This document shows, piece by piece, positions 1 through 9,673 of a DNA stretch of 64,000 nt. A program made the translations under genes and the position numbers. This DNA comes from Hoeflea_A sp039025395. Lineage in GTDB: Bacteria > Pseudomonadota > Alphaproteobacteria > Rhizobiales > Rhizobiaceae. The notes beneath the pieces were generated by a model. It ran no database searches, was not told the origin of the DNA, and saw only the letters and a program-made list of their open reading frames with translations. The DNA lies in contig JBCCOK010000019.1 in NCBI GenBank assembly GCA_039025395.1, positions 15,889 through 79,888 of the forward strand, read 5' to 3'. Within the stretch, counting starts at the first letter, position 1; each line of letters opens with the position of its first letter.

Positions 1-2
1 TG

Positions 3-449
3 TTGGCCGCAATGGCGATCGGGAGCTTCTTTTTGCCGCTGGTCTGGATTGTCAGCCCGGTTCTGGATTTCGCCGACAGGACGCAGCTCGTTTGGCCGGT
101 CATCGTCGGCGTCGTGCTGGGTGTGGCGGGACTTTATGTTTTCTACCGCTCCCACGCCGATCTCGGAACAAACTGGTCGGTCTCACTTCAGGTTCGTGAG
201 GATCACCGCCTCGTGACGCAGGGCGTTTATGCCCACGTCAGGCATCCAATGTATTCAGCGATTTTTCTTACAACCGCTGCAGCGGCTTTTCTGTTGCCGA
301 ACTGGGTCGTGGGGCTGACAGGACTGATTGGCTTCACCGCGCTCTATTTCGGACGTGTGGGACGTGAAGAGGAAATGATGCGCGATACTTTCGGTGCCGA
401 GTGGGATGCCTATGCGGCGGTGACCCCAAGACTTATCCCGCGGCTTTGA
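3..449 (+). CDS. Isoprenylcysteine carboxyl methyltransferase-like membrane protein (5' end cut by window)
   Basis: This is an integral membrane methyltransferase-like protein of the ICMT/PEMT group. The 148 visible residues hold three or four hydrophobic segments. They also carry the family hallmark: a conserved YAHVRHPMY stretch near residue 77, and a C-terminal acidic helix ending in a W-x-x-Y motif and TPRLIPRL. Known relatives use S-adenosylmethionine at the membrane, but bacterial members mostly have no assigned substrate. Family proteins are usually about 180-220 residues, and the reading frame is open up to the window edge. The start lies outside, so the first visible codon (a TTG) is not a reliable start. 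Confidence 0.8.
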   Translation: MAAMAIGSFFLPLVWIVSPVLDFADRTQLVWPVIVGVVLGVAGLYVFYRSHADLGTNWSVSLQVREDHRLVTQGVYAHVRHPMYSAIFLTTAAAAFLLPNWVVGLTGLIGFTALYFGRVGREEEMMRDTFGAEWDAYAAVTPRLIPRL

Positions 450-580
450 AACCGGGCGTCTACCCGCTTAAGCCGCCTCGTTTGTGACAAGGCGCATTGC
501 AGTGTGCGCCGGGAGTGCACAGTCGGCGCAGCCACCGCGCGATCAGCCCCCATTTACCCCCGGAGGCCAGATCGGTCTTA

Positions 581-3500
581 TTACTCAGCGGCATCCGGCC
601 GTTCGTGGGCTGCTCTGCGGCGGAATAATCCTGCCAACCACTGAGTGACCGAATAGAAGACGGGTGTAAACAGCAGGCCGGCGATCGTCACGCCAAGCAT
701 CCCAAAAAACACGGCCGTGCCAAGAGACTGGCGCATCTCGGCGCCGGCGCCGGTGGCAATCAACAGCGGAACAACGCCAAGTATGAATGCGAAGGACGTC
801 ATCAGGATGGGCCGCAGGCGCAGACGTGCAGAGATGGCGGCCGCTTCCTGCCGTGAATTTCCCTGGTCTTCCGCCTGCCGGGCAAATTCAACGATCAGGA
901 TCGCGTTTTTGGACGCCAGCCCGACAAGCACAATGAAGCCGATCTGGACCAGAATGTTGACGTCAAGACCGCGCAACTGAACGCCGAGAATGCCGGCGAG
1001 CAGACACATCGGCACGATAAGGATCACCGCCAGCGGCAAGGTCCAGCTTTCATACTGGGCAGCCAGCAACAGGAACACGAAGACCACGGCAAACAGGAAC
1101 GCAAAGATCGCCGTGTTGCCGCTGGCTTTTTCCTGCAATGCCAGTTCCGTCCATTCATACTCGAAACCGCTTGGCAGCGCCTCGGCCAGCAACCCCTCAA
1201 CGGCGGCAATTGCCTGTCCGGTCGAAAAACCGGGTTGATTGGCGCCCTGTATGGCGGCGGCAGGATAGAGATTGTAACGCGGCACCCGGTAAGCGCCGGT
1301 TGTCTCCTGCATGGTAACGATAGAACCCAGGGGCACCATCTGCCCGGAATCCGATCGCGCGTTGAGGCGCAAGACATCCTCCGGCGTGTCGCGATACAGA
1401 CCGTCGGCCTGCGCAGTCACCCGGTAGGTGCGTCCCAGAAAATTGAAGTCGTTGACAAACGCCGATCCCAGATAGACTTCAAGGGTCTCGAAGACCTGCT
1501 CCGGCTGTACGCCGATTTGCTGCGCCTTGACCCTGTCGATATCGGCGTAAAGCTTTGGCGTGCGGGTATTGAAGAGGCTGAACACGGCAGCGAGCCCGGG
1601 CGTCGCATTTGCCGCGCCGACAATCTCCCCGACTGTCGCCTCCAGAGCTTCGATGCCACGTCCGCGCACATCCTGAACGTAGAGCTTCCAGCCGCCAGCA
1701 TTGCCGATGCCCTGCACCGGCGGCGGCTCGATCAAGAAGACGTTTGCATCCATGATCGGCTGAACAGCACCGAAGGCACGACCCAGTATAGCGCCAGCGC
1801 TCAGATCCGCACCGGACCGTTCGTCGAAAGGATCGAGGGTAACGAATATCACACCGGCGTTGGGCGCCAAGGTGAAGGTGCCGCCATCAAGTCCGGCAAA
1901 ACCAACCGTGTGGGCGACACCATCGACGGCAAGAAGCCGTTCTTCGGCGTCTGCAATCACCGCATCGGTCCGCGCGAGGGAGGCGCCAGGCGGCAATTGG
2001 ACAACGGCGATCAGGTAACCCTGGTCCTGGTTCGGAATGAAGCCTCGAGGTGCGGATACGAATTGTTGGCCGGTCAGGACAAGCAATCCGCCATAGACCA
2101 GCATCACAATGACGGCGACCCGCAGCAAGGCGCGGACAGTCAGGCTGTAGCCGGAGGCGAGGCTTTCGAAAGCCCAGTTGAAGCCGCGTCCGAAGGCGCG
2201 AAACGGTGCGCCCAGTAAATGTACGAAGCGGCCGACTGCGGTTTGAGGTGGTCGTTCCCGGTCTGCTTTCGACTGCAGCAGTAGTGCCGCAAGGGCTGGA
2301 GACAACGTCAGAGACACAAAAACCGAAATGATCGTCGCAGCGGCAATGGTCACGGCAAACTGCCGGAAGAACTGGCCGGTAATGCCCTCAATGAAGGCGG
2401 CGGGAATGAACACGGCGGACAGGACCAACCCAATAGCCACCAGCGCGCCGCTGACCTCGTCCATGGTCTTGTAGGCGGCGTCGCGCGGGCTCAACCCGTC
2501 CTCGATATAGCGCTCGATGTTCTCAACCACGACGATGGCATCGTCCACGACGATACCGATCGCCAGCACAAGTCCGAACAGCGACAGGTTGTTCAACGAG
2601 AAGCCGAACGCGGACATGACGAAAAAAGTGCCAATCAGCGATATCGGAATCGCAAGTATCGGAATGATCGAGGCACGCAGCGACTGCAGGAATGCAACGA
2701 CCACCAGCACGACCAGCAGAACGGCTTCCACAATGGTGATGTAAACCGCATTCACGGATTCAGCGATGAATTCCGTTGGATTGTAGATGATGTCGTATTC
2801 CAGCCCGGGCGGGAAGTTTTGCGCAATGGTCTGCATCTCCTGCCGAACGGCGTCGGCTGTCTCAAGGGCATTCGAACCGGGTCGCTGGAAGATGCCGATT
2901 GGCAGCGCGTTTTGGCCGTCAAGATATCCGTTGGTGGAATAGGCCTGCGCGCCAAGTTCGACGCGGCCAACATCGCGCACGCGAATTTGCGCTCCGTTTT
3001 CACTGGTGCGGATGACAATATCCTCAAACGCCTCCGGCTCGACCAGGCGTCCCTGGGTCTCGACATTCAGCTGAAACGCCCTTGGGGTCGGTACGGGTGT
3101 TTGATTGATGACGCCGGAGGCGACCTGCAGATTGTTGGCGCGAAGCGCCGCCATCACTTCGCCGGCCGTCAGATTGCGCGCCGACAGGCGGTTGGGATCC
3201 AGCCACACGCGCATGGAATAGGCACGCTCGCCAAACACCGTGACCTGTCCGATACCGTTGATCCGCGCCAGCCTGTCGACGATCTGCGTCGTTGCGTAGT
3301 TGGAAATATAAAGCTGGTCGCGTGAGCCGTCCGGCGAAATAAGGTGCACGACCATCATCAGGTTTGGCGAGTTCTGGCGCGTTGTCACGCCCAAACGCCG
3401 CACCGTTTCCGGCAACCGCGGTTCGGCTATGGCCACCCGGTTTTGAACCAGAACCTGGGCCTGATCGAGATCCGTTCCCAGGGCAAAGGTCACGGTGATC

Positions 3501-3772
3501 GTCAATTGGCCGTCGGCGGTGGCCTGGCTGAGCATGTAGAGCATGCCCTCGACGCCGTTTATCTCCTGCTCGATCGGCGTTGCCACCGTATCGGAAACCA
3601 CCTCGGCGGACGCACCTGGATAGCTGGCGGTGACCTGGATCGTCGGCGGGGCTATTTCGGGGTACTGGGTGACAGGGAGCGAGAGATAGGAAACGGCGCC
3701 GATCAGGACAATGAGGATTGAAAGGACCGTTGCAAATATAGGCCGATCAATGAAAAAGTGGGAGAACCGCAT
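581..3772 (-). CDS. RND multidrug efflux pump, inner-membrane subunit (HAE1/AcrB family)
   Basis: The 1063-residue proton-driven exporter has the usual AcrB/MexB length. It starts with the typical cytoplasmic N-terminus (MRFSHFFIDRPIFATVLSI) followed by the first membrane helix and a large porter loop. The proton-relay residues are visible: the Asp-Asp pair in GIVVDDAIVVVENIERY (TM4) and the Lys in LASKNAILIVEFA (TM10). It works in a tripartite complex with the adaptor encoded just upstream (12-bp gap) and an outer-membrane channel, which is not in this window. Substrates cannot be read from the sequence. The HAE1 class generally exports amphiphilic drugs, bile salts or dyes. No regulator gene lies next to the pair. 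Confidence 0.95.
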   Translation of the reverse strand: MRFSHFFIDRPIFATVLSILIVLIGAVSYLSLPVTQYPEIAPPTIQVTASYPGASAEVVSDTVATPIEQEINGVEGMLYMLSQATADGQLTITVTFALGTDLDQAQVLVQNRVAIAEPRLPETVRRLGVTTRQNSPNLMMVVHLISPDGSRDQLYISNYATTQIVDRLARINGIGQVTVFGERAYSMRVWLDPNRLSARNLTAGEVMAALRANNLQVASGVINQTPVPTPRAFQLNVETQGRLVEPEAFEDIVIRTSENGAQIRVRDVGRVELGAQAYSTNGYLDGQNALPIGIFQRPGSNALETADAVRQEMQTIAQNFPPGLEYDIIYNPTEFIAESVNAVYITIVEAVLLVVLVVVAFLQSLRASIIPILAIPISLIGTFFVMSAFGFSLNNLSLFGLVLAIGIVVDDAIVVVENIERYIEDGLSPRDAAYKTMDEVSGALVAIGLVLSAVFIPAAFIEGITGQFFRQFAVTIAAATIISVFVSLTLSPALAALLLQSKADRERPPQTAVGRFVHLLGAPFRAFGRGFNWAFESLASGYSLTVRALLRVAVIVMLVYGGLLVLTGQQFVSAPRGFIPNQDQGYLIAVVQLPPGASLARTDAVIADAEERLLAVDGVAHTVGFAGLDGGTFTLAPNAGVIFVTLDPFDERSGADLSAGAILGRAFGAVQPIMDANVFLIEPPPVQGIGNAGGWKLYVQDVRGRGIEALEATVGEIVGAANATPGLAAVFSLFNTRTPKLYADIDRVKAQQIGVQPEQVFETLEVYLGSAFVNDFNFLGRTYRVTAQADGLYRDTPEDVLRLNARSDSGQMVPLGSIVTMQETTGAYRVPRYNLYPAAAIQGANQPGFSTGQAIAAVEGLLAEALPSGFEYEWTELALQEKASGNTAIFAFLFAVVFVFLLLAAQYESWTLPLAVILIVPMCLLAGILGVQLRGLDVNILVQIGFIVLVGLASKNAILIVEFARQAEDQGNSRQEAAAISARLRLRPILMTSFAFILGVVPLLIATGAGAEMRQSLGTAVFFGMLGVTIAGLLFTPVFYSVTQWLAGLFRRRAAHERPDAAE

Positions 3773-3784
3773 AAGACGGATTTC

Positions 3785-4909
3785 CTACCAACTCTGATCA
3801 AGTACGATTTCGACAGAATTGGGCGTGACCCTGGCGCCGTCGCGCACCCGCTGCAGACCCCTGACTACGAACCTTTCACCCGGCGACAGCCCGTTACGAA
3901 CGACACGCAGATTGTGATGCATCGGTCCGAGTTCCACCACACGTTCCGCAACGACATCTTCGTCGTTCAGCACGTAAACGATCTTGCGGGCTTGGTCTGA
4001 GACAACAGCTTCATCGGGTATGAGGATCGCATCGTATTCGCCGGAGGCGGGCAGGCGCAAACGCCCGTACACGCCCGGTGTGAGGAACAGATCTTCATTG
4101 TCGAACAATGCACGTCCCTCGATGGTGCCCGAAGCGCTGTCCAATCGGTTGTCGACAAAGCTCATGCGTCCTTTCCGGTCCCAGTTGTCTTCGCCGGTCA
4201 ACCGGACCGACACGCGGGTTGGAAATGTCCGTGAGGACGGTCTCGAGCCGTCTCGGGAAAGTCGGGAATAGCGCAGATAATCAGCTTCCGAAGTCTGAAA
4301 ACGGAACTCGATGGGATCTAACGATACAATGGAGGTCAAGGCGATCGACGTCGTGACCAGATTGCCAATGTCGACGTAGGCAGATGAAACCCGGCCACTA
4401 ATCGGTGCTGTAATCCGTGTGAATTCGACATCAAGCCGCGCCGTTTCCGCCTGCGCCTCTGCCAAGGTAACATTGGCGACGGCCTGCGCCAATTCGGCCC
4501 GCGTTGTGTCGGCTTCTGCAGCCGTGCCAACGCGCCGATCGAGAAGCTCCGATGCGCGTTCGTTTCTGGCCTCGGCCAACCACTGCGCAGCCTTGGCCAC
4601 TTCAACCTGGGCCTCCGCCTGAGCCAGCGCTGCCTGCAACGGCCGCGGATCGATCTCGAAAAGAAGATCGCCTTCTTCAACCAGCGCGCCCTCTTCGAAA
4701 TGGATCGCCTGAAGGTGACCCGTGACACGCGACTGTATGGTCACGCTCTGCACCGGGTAGAACTGACCGGTGTAAAGTTCGAAATCGACGATCCGCCGGA
4801 CAAAAGGCTCGGAAATTTCGACCTCAGGCGGGGCGGCTTGCTGCGCCGCTGCTTGGCCGGTTGCCACTGCTAGCACAAGAAAACATATGGACGCTGTCTG
4901 ACCCCACAC
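3785..4909 (-). CDS. RND efflux periplasmic adaptor (membrane fusion protein)
   Basis: This 374-residue HlyD/AcrA-type adaptor joins the RND pump to an outer-membrane channel. It begins with a GTG codon, preceded by GGAAGG about nine bases upstream, and a cleavable signal peptide ending near AAAQQAA. The order is lipoyl half-motif (SRVTGHLQAIHFEEGALVEE), an alpha-hairpin rich in Ala, Glu and Arg, the second lipoyl half (TAPISGRVSSAYVDIGNLV), then the beta-barrel and membrane-proximal domains. No lipobox cysteine is seen, so it is probably a soluble or signal-anchored adaptor. It is the first gene of the operon, with the pump gene 12 bases downstream. Confidence 0.93.
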   Translation of the reverse strand: MWGQTASICFLVLAVATGQAAAQQAAPPEVEISEPFVRRIVDFELYTGQFYPVQSVTIQSRVTGHLQAIHFEEGALVEEGDLLFEIDPRPLQAALAQAEAQVEVAKAAQWLAEARNERASELLDRRVGTAAEADTTRAELAQAVANVTLAEAQAETARLDVEFTRITAPISGRVSSAYVDIGNLVTTSIALTSIVSLDPIEFRFQTSEADYLRYSRLSRDGSRPSSRTFPTRVSVRLTGEDNWDRKGRMSFVDNRLDSASGTIEGRALFDNEDLFLTPGVYGRLRLPASGEYDAILIPDEAVVSDQARKIVYVLNDEDVVAERVVELGPMHHNLRVVRNGLSPGERFVVRGLQRVRDGARVTPNSVEIVLDQSW

Positions 4910-5170
4910 GTGTAAACGCCTTCCATCTTCGCAGGATTATTGGCGTTAAACTAAAGAAGTCGCAAACAGGCGCAACCCTTTGTTGTCAAATTGTGAGAAT
5001 CAAGCCTGAGTTTGTTTTCCTGGTTTCGATTTGGTCGAATCGCGATCGGAGAAGGCGAGTGAGTGACCCAGAGTGCAAGAGCGTGGCAGCACTGTGTTGG
5101 CTACAATGATGTCCGTAAGACTGACCCGTCAGGCGGGTCAAAGACTGTTCACACACGGCAAGGATTTCGT

Positions 5171-7480
5171 TCAGCCAAAACTCGGACTTTCATATACTTT
5201 TCTTTGCGGTATCGGTCCGGTCCATCCGCACACTGTCACCAGTGACGTGTGTGCGATATTGCCTTGACTGAGCTCGGAGCAGCCCTTGTCGATGGTCAAC
5301 ACGTTCGGATTCCCGGCGGTTTCGATGCGATCTCCGTCGATCGTTTGCGGATCGAACCATGCACCGGATGCAAGCGCCACCGTGTCTGGCCTTATACTGT
5401 CCGTCAGCACCGCCCCAGCGAGGCATTTTCCCCGCGCGTTGGAAACACAAACGATATCATTATCCGAGATTCCCCGTGCCGCTGCAGCCTCAGGATGGAT
5501 GTATAGCGGTTCACAGCCCTTTACTTTTTGGCTCCGTGAATAGCTCCCGTTGTCCAACTGACCATGAAGACGTGTTGCCGGCTGTCCGGAAATAAGGTGC
5601 AGCGCATCTGATGCGACCGTTTTGTGACCCAACCACTCTACCGGTTCCATCCACGCGGGATGCGCCGGGCAGTCTTCCAGCCGGAAGCTGCCCACTTCAT
5701 CTGAGCCGATTTCAAGCTTGCCGCTCGCCGTTTGCAAGGGTGCGCCTAGCGGGTCCCTGACGAAGGCTTCGAACTGGATCCGGTCCTCATCGCTTGCCGG
5801 GCATTCGAAGAGTCCGGCCTCACGAAACGCGTCAAAATCGGGCAGCTCGAAACCATTGTTGCGTGCCACATCGCCGGCTTCCAGCCACAAGTGGCGGATC
5901 CAATCCTCCTTCGACTTTCCCCCGGTAAACTCCGGCAGCGTGCCGAGCCTCTCCGCCAAGCCTCGGAATATGTCATGATCGTCGCGCGCCTGACCCATTG
6001 GTTCGAAGAGTTTGGCCATCCAGACAAGGCGTGGATCGCGCCGGTTCATCATGATGTCGGTGCGCTCCAGCGGCGATGTCGCCGGCAGGACAATGTCGGC
6101 CCTGCGGGCGGTCGCCGTCCACCATTGTTCATTGACAATCACTGTCTCCGGCCGCGTCCATGCTTCTTCCAGCCGGTAGAGATCCTGGTGGTGGTGGAAC
6201 GGATTGCCGCCGGCCCAGTATATGAGCTTGATATCCGGATATGTCCGATGTTGACCGTCATAGCGGTATTCGCCACCGGGCTGCAGCAGCATATCGCTGA
6301 TGCGAGCGACGGGGATTATATCGGAGACAGGGTTCTGCCCCTGAGGCACTGAGGGCCATCTAATCAGTTTCTTGGGCCGACCCACGGGAGTCGTCGAGCC
6401 GTAACCGAAAGCAAATCCCGTACCCGGCCGGCCAATCTGCCCGAGCATCGCGGCAAGTGTCAGGCCCATCCAGATGGGCTGTTCGCCGTGGTCGCCGCGC
6501 TGCAGGCTCCAGGTGACCGAAATCATAGTCCGGCTGCGGGCCATGCGCGCCGCGAGTTGCGCGATGTCTTCGGCCGCGATGTCGCATATATTGGCCGCCC
6601 ATTCAGCCGTCTTTGCAACACCGTCTACCGCACCGGTCAGATAAGCTTCGAAGATGTCCCAGCCGTGGCAGCAGCGACTGAGGAACTGCTTGTCGTGCCA
6701 ATCGTTCCGGTAAAGTTCGTGGGCGAGGCCAAGCATCATCGCCGTGTCGGTGTTGGGCCGGATCGGCAGCCATTTGCTTTCTCCGGTTCCGCAAAAATCC
6801 GGCCGCTGCGGTGAGATATTGACTGCGGTCATGCCGTTTCCGCCGGCCTCTTCCATCCAGTGCTCAACCTCATGGGTGGAGGTTCCGCTCGACGTCACCT
6901 GCGCCGTATTTGCTGATATACCGCCGAAGGCCACCAGCAATTCGCAATGCTGAGCAACCAGAGCAAGACTCGTCATATTGTCCTGGAAGCTGCGATGCGT
7001 CATGCCGACGATATAAGGAAGCAATACTTCGGCCGCGGCATGCGAGTAGCTGTCGCGCGAAGAGGTGAATCCGCCGATCGTATTCATGAAACGCCGCAGC
7101 TGAGACTGGGCGTGGTGAAACCGTCCGGCACTGGCCCAGCCATAGGAGCCGGCAAAGACGGCTTCATTGCCATGCTGGTTGCATACCCGATCGAGCTCCG
7201 ACGCTGCCAGGTCAAGCGCCGTGTCCCAGTCCGTTTCCACATAGCTGTCATTACAGCGGTCAGCCGTGCTGCGGTTCTCCAGCCAGCCCTTGCGGATAGC
7301 CGGTTTTTGCACACGCGCCTTGGCATCCCTCACCGCGTCGATCCAGCCATCGGCGATTTTTGATGGTGCGGGATCCTCCTCAATGCCTTCAAGGCGAAGT
7401 GACGCGCCCTCTCCCACCACATGGTAGGTTCCCCAATGCGCTGCCGTGTACCGCTTAGTCAAATGCGCGCTCCTGTCCAA
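5171..7480 (-). CDS. Molybdopterin oxidoreductase, BisC/TorA-type (S- or N-oxide reductase-like)
   Basis: The 769-residue member of the DMSO-reductase superfamily resembles biotin sulfoxide and TMAO reductases in length and order. It has an N-terminal domain with no Cys motif for an iron-sulfur cluster, a likely Mo-ligand serine in RDSYSHAAAEVLLPY near residue 145, three pterin-binding regions, and a C-terminal molydopterin dinucleotide-binding domain (ISGQPATRLHGQLDNG). No Tat signal is visible, so like BisC it is probably cytoplasmic. Family members reduce S-oxides or N-oxides. It is the last gene of the minus-strand carbohydrate operon, 41 bases after the LsrF-like gene. Substrate is unknown; a sulfoxide is an attractive guess given the SBP56 gene in the same operon. 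Confidence 0.88.
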   Translation of the reverse strand: MDRSAHLTKRYTAAHWGTYHVVGEGASLRLEGIEEDPAPSKIADGWIDAVRDAKARVQKPAIRKGWLENRSTADRCNDSYVETDWDTALDLAASELDRVCNQHGNEAVFAGSYGWASAGRFHHAQSQLRRFMNTIGGFTSSRDSYSHAAAEVLLPYIVGMTHRSFQDNMTSLALVAQHCELLVAFGGISANTAQVTSSGTSTHEVEHWMEEAGGNGMTAVNISPQRPDFCGTGESKWLPIRPNTDTAMMLGLAHELYRNDWHDKQFLSRCCHGWDIFEAYLTGAVDGVAKTAEWAANICDIAAEDIAQLAARMARSRTMISVTWSLQRGDHGEQPIWMGLTLAAMLGQIGRPGTGFAFGYGSTTPVGRPKKLIRWPSVPQGQNPVSDIIPVARISDMLLQPGGEYRYDGQHRTYPDIKLIYWAGGNPFHHHQDLYRLEEAWTRPETVIVNEQWWTATARRADIVLPATSPLERTDIMMNRRDPRLVWMAKLFEPMGQARDDHDIFRGLAERLGTLPEFTGGKSKEDWIRHLWLEAGDVARNNGFELPDFDAFREAGLFECPASDEDRIQFEAFVRDPLGAPLQTASGKLEIGSDEVGSFRLEDCPAHPAWMEPVEWLGHKTVASDALHLISGQPATRLHGQLDNGSYSRSQKVKGCEPLYIHPEAAAARGISDNDIVCVSNARGKCLAGAVLTDSIRPDTVALASGAWFDPQTIDGDRIETAGNPNVLTIDKGCSELSQGNIAHTSLVTVCGWTGPIPQRKVYESPSFG

Positions 7481-7521
7481 CCATCATCAAATAAGGCCGA
7501 TTGTTTGCGGCCACGGACGCT

Positions 7522-8403
7522 TCAGCCCTTAGCTTTAAGATCATTGTACATTTGCAGCGCCTTTTCCGGTGTTTCAAGCGCGTGCACAACACGGGACACG
7601 GCCTGGATCATGGCCACCGGATCATCTGCCTGAAAGATGTTGCGGCCCATATCGACACCGGCTGCGCCCTGGTCGATTGCCCTGTATGCCATGTCCAGTG
7701 CCTCCAGTTCCGGCAGTTTCTTGCCGCCGGCAATGACGATGGGCACCGGGCAGCCTGCGCAGATCCGTTCGAATCCTTCCTCGACAAAATAGCTCTTGAC
7801 ATAGTGAGCGCCGATTTCGGCCGCAATGCGGGTTGCCAGGCTGAAATATCGCTCATCGCGCGCCATTTCCTTACCGACGCCTGTGACGGCAAGGGTCGGA
7901 ATGCCGTAGCGCTGCCCCTCATTGATCAGCTTGGACACATTCATGATGGATTTGTGCTCGTATTCCGCGCCGATATAGATCTGCGAAGCCATGGCGCAGG
8001 CGCCCAGGCGGATCGCGTCGTCGATTTCAACGGAGACCGCCTCGTTGGACAACTCCGTCAAAACGGAACTGCCGGCCGTGGCGCGCAACGCGATGGGCAC
8101 ATTAATCGTCGGAGGAATGGTAGCACGCAGGATACCGCGGGTGCACATCAGTACATCGGCATACTCGATTAGCGGAACGATAGACAGGTCGATGCGTTCG
8201 AGGCCGCTGGTCGGACCCTGCAGGTAGCCATGATCGAAGGCCAGCATGACTGTACGCCCGGTTTTGGGATTGAACAAACGACTGAGCCTGTTCTTCAGGC
8301 CCCAGTCATAGTGGGCATTGCCCTTGACGATGAAACCTTCCTTGTCCTGAGGCCGGTCAAGGCCGAAATCCTTGCCATCCTTGATGCCGTCCATATCCGC
8401 CAT
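7522..8403 (-). CDS. lsrF: LsrF-like class I aldolase/thiolase
   Basis: The 293-residue protein closely follows E. coli LsrF, the 3-hydroxy-5-phosphonooxypentane-2,4-dione thiolase that ends phospho-AI-2 breakdown. Shared blocks include IKDGKDF near the N-terminus, RLFNPKTGRTVMLAFDHGY, ADVLMCTRGILRATIPP and GCPVPIVIAGGKKLPE. The likely Schiff-base lysine is in HYVKSYFVEEGFE near residue 205. The fold is a TIM barrel of the DeoC/FbaB class. The operon lacks clear LsrK and LsrG homologues, so the real substrate may be another phosphorylated deoxy-diketone or ketose. The symbol reflects homology, not proven function. It sits between the epimerase-like gene and the molybdoenzyme. Confidence 0.88.
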   Translation of the reverse strand: MADMDGIKDGKDFGLDRPQDKEGFIVKGNAHYDWGLKNRLSRLFNPKTGRTVMLAFDHGYLQGPTSGLERIDLSIVPLIEYADVLMCTRGILRATIPPTINVPIALRATAGSSVLTELSNEAVSVEIDDAIRLGACAMASQIYIGAEYEHKSIMNVSKLINEGQRYGIPTLAVTGVGKEMARDERYFSLATRIAAEIGAHYVKSYFVEEGFERICAGCPVPIVIAGGKKLPELEALDMAYRAIDQGAAGVDMGRNIFQADDPVAMIQAVSRVVHALETPEKALQMYNDLKAKG

Positions 8404-8485
8404 GTCGCATCCTTCCTGATCTGTTTCATGTTGTTTGTCCCGAAGTCCTTTTCTTCCTATCGAAGGACCGGAGATTTTTCCGAAA

Positions 8486-9211
8486 TCAAAACGCGTCTTT
8501 CATCCTGCGAAAGGCGGCCGCAGGATCCTCTGCGCGCATCACTGCACTACCGCTGACAACCATGTCCGGAGCCGCCGAGGCAATTTCTGCAATCGTCTCG
8601 GCAGTTACGCCGCCGTCGAACTGGATGAGCGGGCCGTTTTCATCGAAACGCTGCCGCAGCTCTACAACTCGGGCGCAAGCCCGGCGGACATCGGGAGGCT
8701 GTTTGCCCCGCGGATCGAGCGCAGCGACAAGCACGAGATCTGGCTCCATTGTCAGAAGCTCCGCGGCTTCTGCAAGCGACGTGTCCGGCAGCAGGCATAC
8801 ACCCGCAAGGACCGGCCTTTGGGCATCTTGCGCTGCAGACCGGATGCGCCTTAATGCTTGCGTCGCCCCTTCGGATTCGGCCTGCACAGTGACGATGTCC
8901 GCCCCTGCAGCCACGAAGCCCGCAACCTGTTCGGATGGTCTTTGCACCATGAGATGAACGTCCCGGATCATGCTGCCTGCCAGCGCCTTGACGAAGGCGG
9001 GTCCGGCACTGATCTGAGGCACGAATATGCCATCCATGACGTCAAAATGAAGGATGTCGCATCCCCATCCGGCAGCCGCCTCAGCATTGCCGCGCAGATT
9101 TCCCGGATCACCGGCAAATATGCCAAGGCAGATGCCCCGGCAACGCCGTTTCAAGGTATCTATAGCGTTGCCTGTCACTTGGCGGCCTCCATCATCCGTT
9201 GGTCGGCTCAT
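8486..9211 (-). CDS. Ribulose-phosphate 3-epimerase-like protein
   Basis: The 241-residue TIM-barrel protein belongs to the ribulose-5-phosphate 3-epimerase family. Metal-binding and catalytic blocks are present: LHFDVMDGIFVP near residue 54, RDVHLMVQRP near residue 83, and a C-terminal FDGGVTAETI containing the second catalytic Asp, followed by SGSAVM at the phosphate site. The N-terminus is about 20 residues longer and more polar than usual. It probably interconverts epimeric ketose phosphates for the pathway encoded in this operon rather than serving the housekeeping pentose phosphate pathway. The start overlaps the stop of the CoA-binding gene by 4 bases (ATGA), implying translational coupling. 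Confidence 0.85.
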   Translation of the reverse strand: MSRPTDDGGRQVTGNAIDTLKRRCRGICLGIFAGDPGNLRGNAEAAAGWGCDILHFDVMDGIFVPQISAGPAFVKALAGSMIRDVHLMVQRPSEQVAGFVAAGADIVTVQAESEGATQALRRIRSAAQDAQRPVLAGVCLLPDTSLAEAAELLTMEPDLVLVAALDPRGKQPPDVRRACARVVELRQRFDENGPLIQFDGGVTAETIAEIASAAPDMVVSGSAVMRAEDPAAAFRRMKDAF

Positions 9212-9672
9212 ATCCCGAGATCAAGCCGCGGTCTCCAGAAGGGCCGGAAGAGTTCGATCTTCGGGCACCGGTCCATGACAACCTTGAGGCCGGCATCTTC
9301 CGCGAGCTTTGCTGCATCGTCATCATAGACGCCGATTTGGCCCCAAAGCACCTTGGCGCCGATGTCAATTGCCTCCTGCGCAATGCCGTAAAGCTCCTCC
9401 TTGCGCCGAAAGACCTCGACCATGTCGACGGGACGGTCGATCGACCCGAGGGACGGATAAACCTTGATACCTCGGATTTCATTGACATTCGGATTGGGAT
9501 TGACGGGCGCCATGTCGTAGCCGGTCTCGTGCAGCACCCTCAGCACGCCATAGGAAAACTTGGTCTTGTCGGGGCTCGCGCCGACCATGGCGATGGTTTT
9601 GACGGATTTCAGTATGTCGGCCAGATAGTCGGGATCATAGTCGTATCTGCGGTCAAAATCGGCATCCGGCAT
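9208..9672 (-). CDS. CoA-binding domain protein (YccU-like)
   Basis: The predicted 154-residue single-domain protein carries a Rossmann-type CoA-binding fold as in the N-terminus of succinyl-CoA synthetase alpha and E. coli YccU. The visible pieces are KTIAMVGASPDKTKFSYGV at the nucleotide loop and a conserved VNPNPNVNEIRGIKVYPSL block. The CPKIELFRPFW tail is also typical. I placed the start at the ATG one base after the ferredoxin stop; a longer reading extends into that gene and looks artefactual. Its role is unknown, although small proteins of this class often accompany metabolic operons. It is translationally coupled to the epimerase-like gene. Confidence 0.82.
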   Translation of the reverse strand: MPDADFDRRYDYDPDYLADILKSVKTIAMVGASPDKTKFSYGVLRVLHETGYDMAPVNPNPNVNEIRGIKVYPSLGSIDRPVDMVEVFRRKEELYGIAQEAIDIGAKVLWGQIGVYDDDAAKLAEDAGLKVVMDRCPKIELFRPFWRPRLDLGI

Positions 9673-9673
9673 G

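Noticed and set aside
491..510. GGCGCA...TGCGCC hairpin between the first gene and the RND pump
   Set aside because: Short 6-bp stem without a T tract; too weak to call a terminator.
1235..2218. A 327-codon plus-strand open frame inside the RND pump gene
   Set aside because: Antisense shadow of a clear AcrB-family gene; its translation is low-complexity with no recognisable domain.
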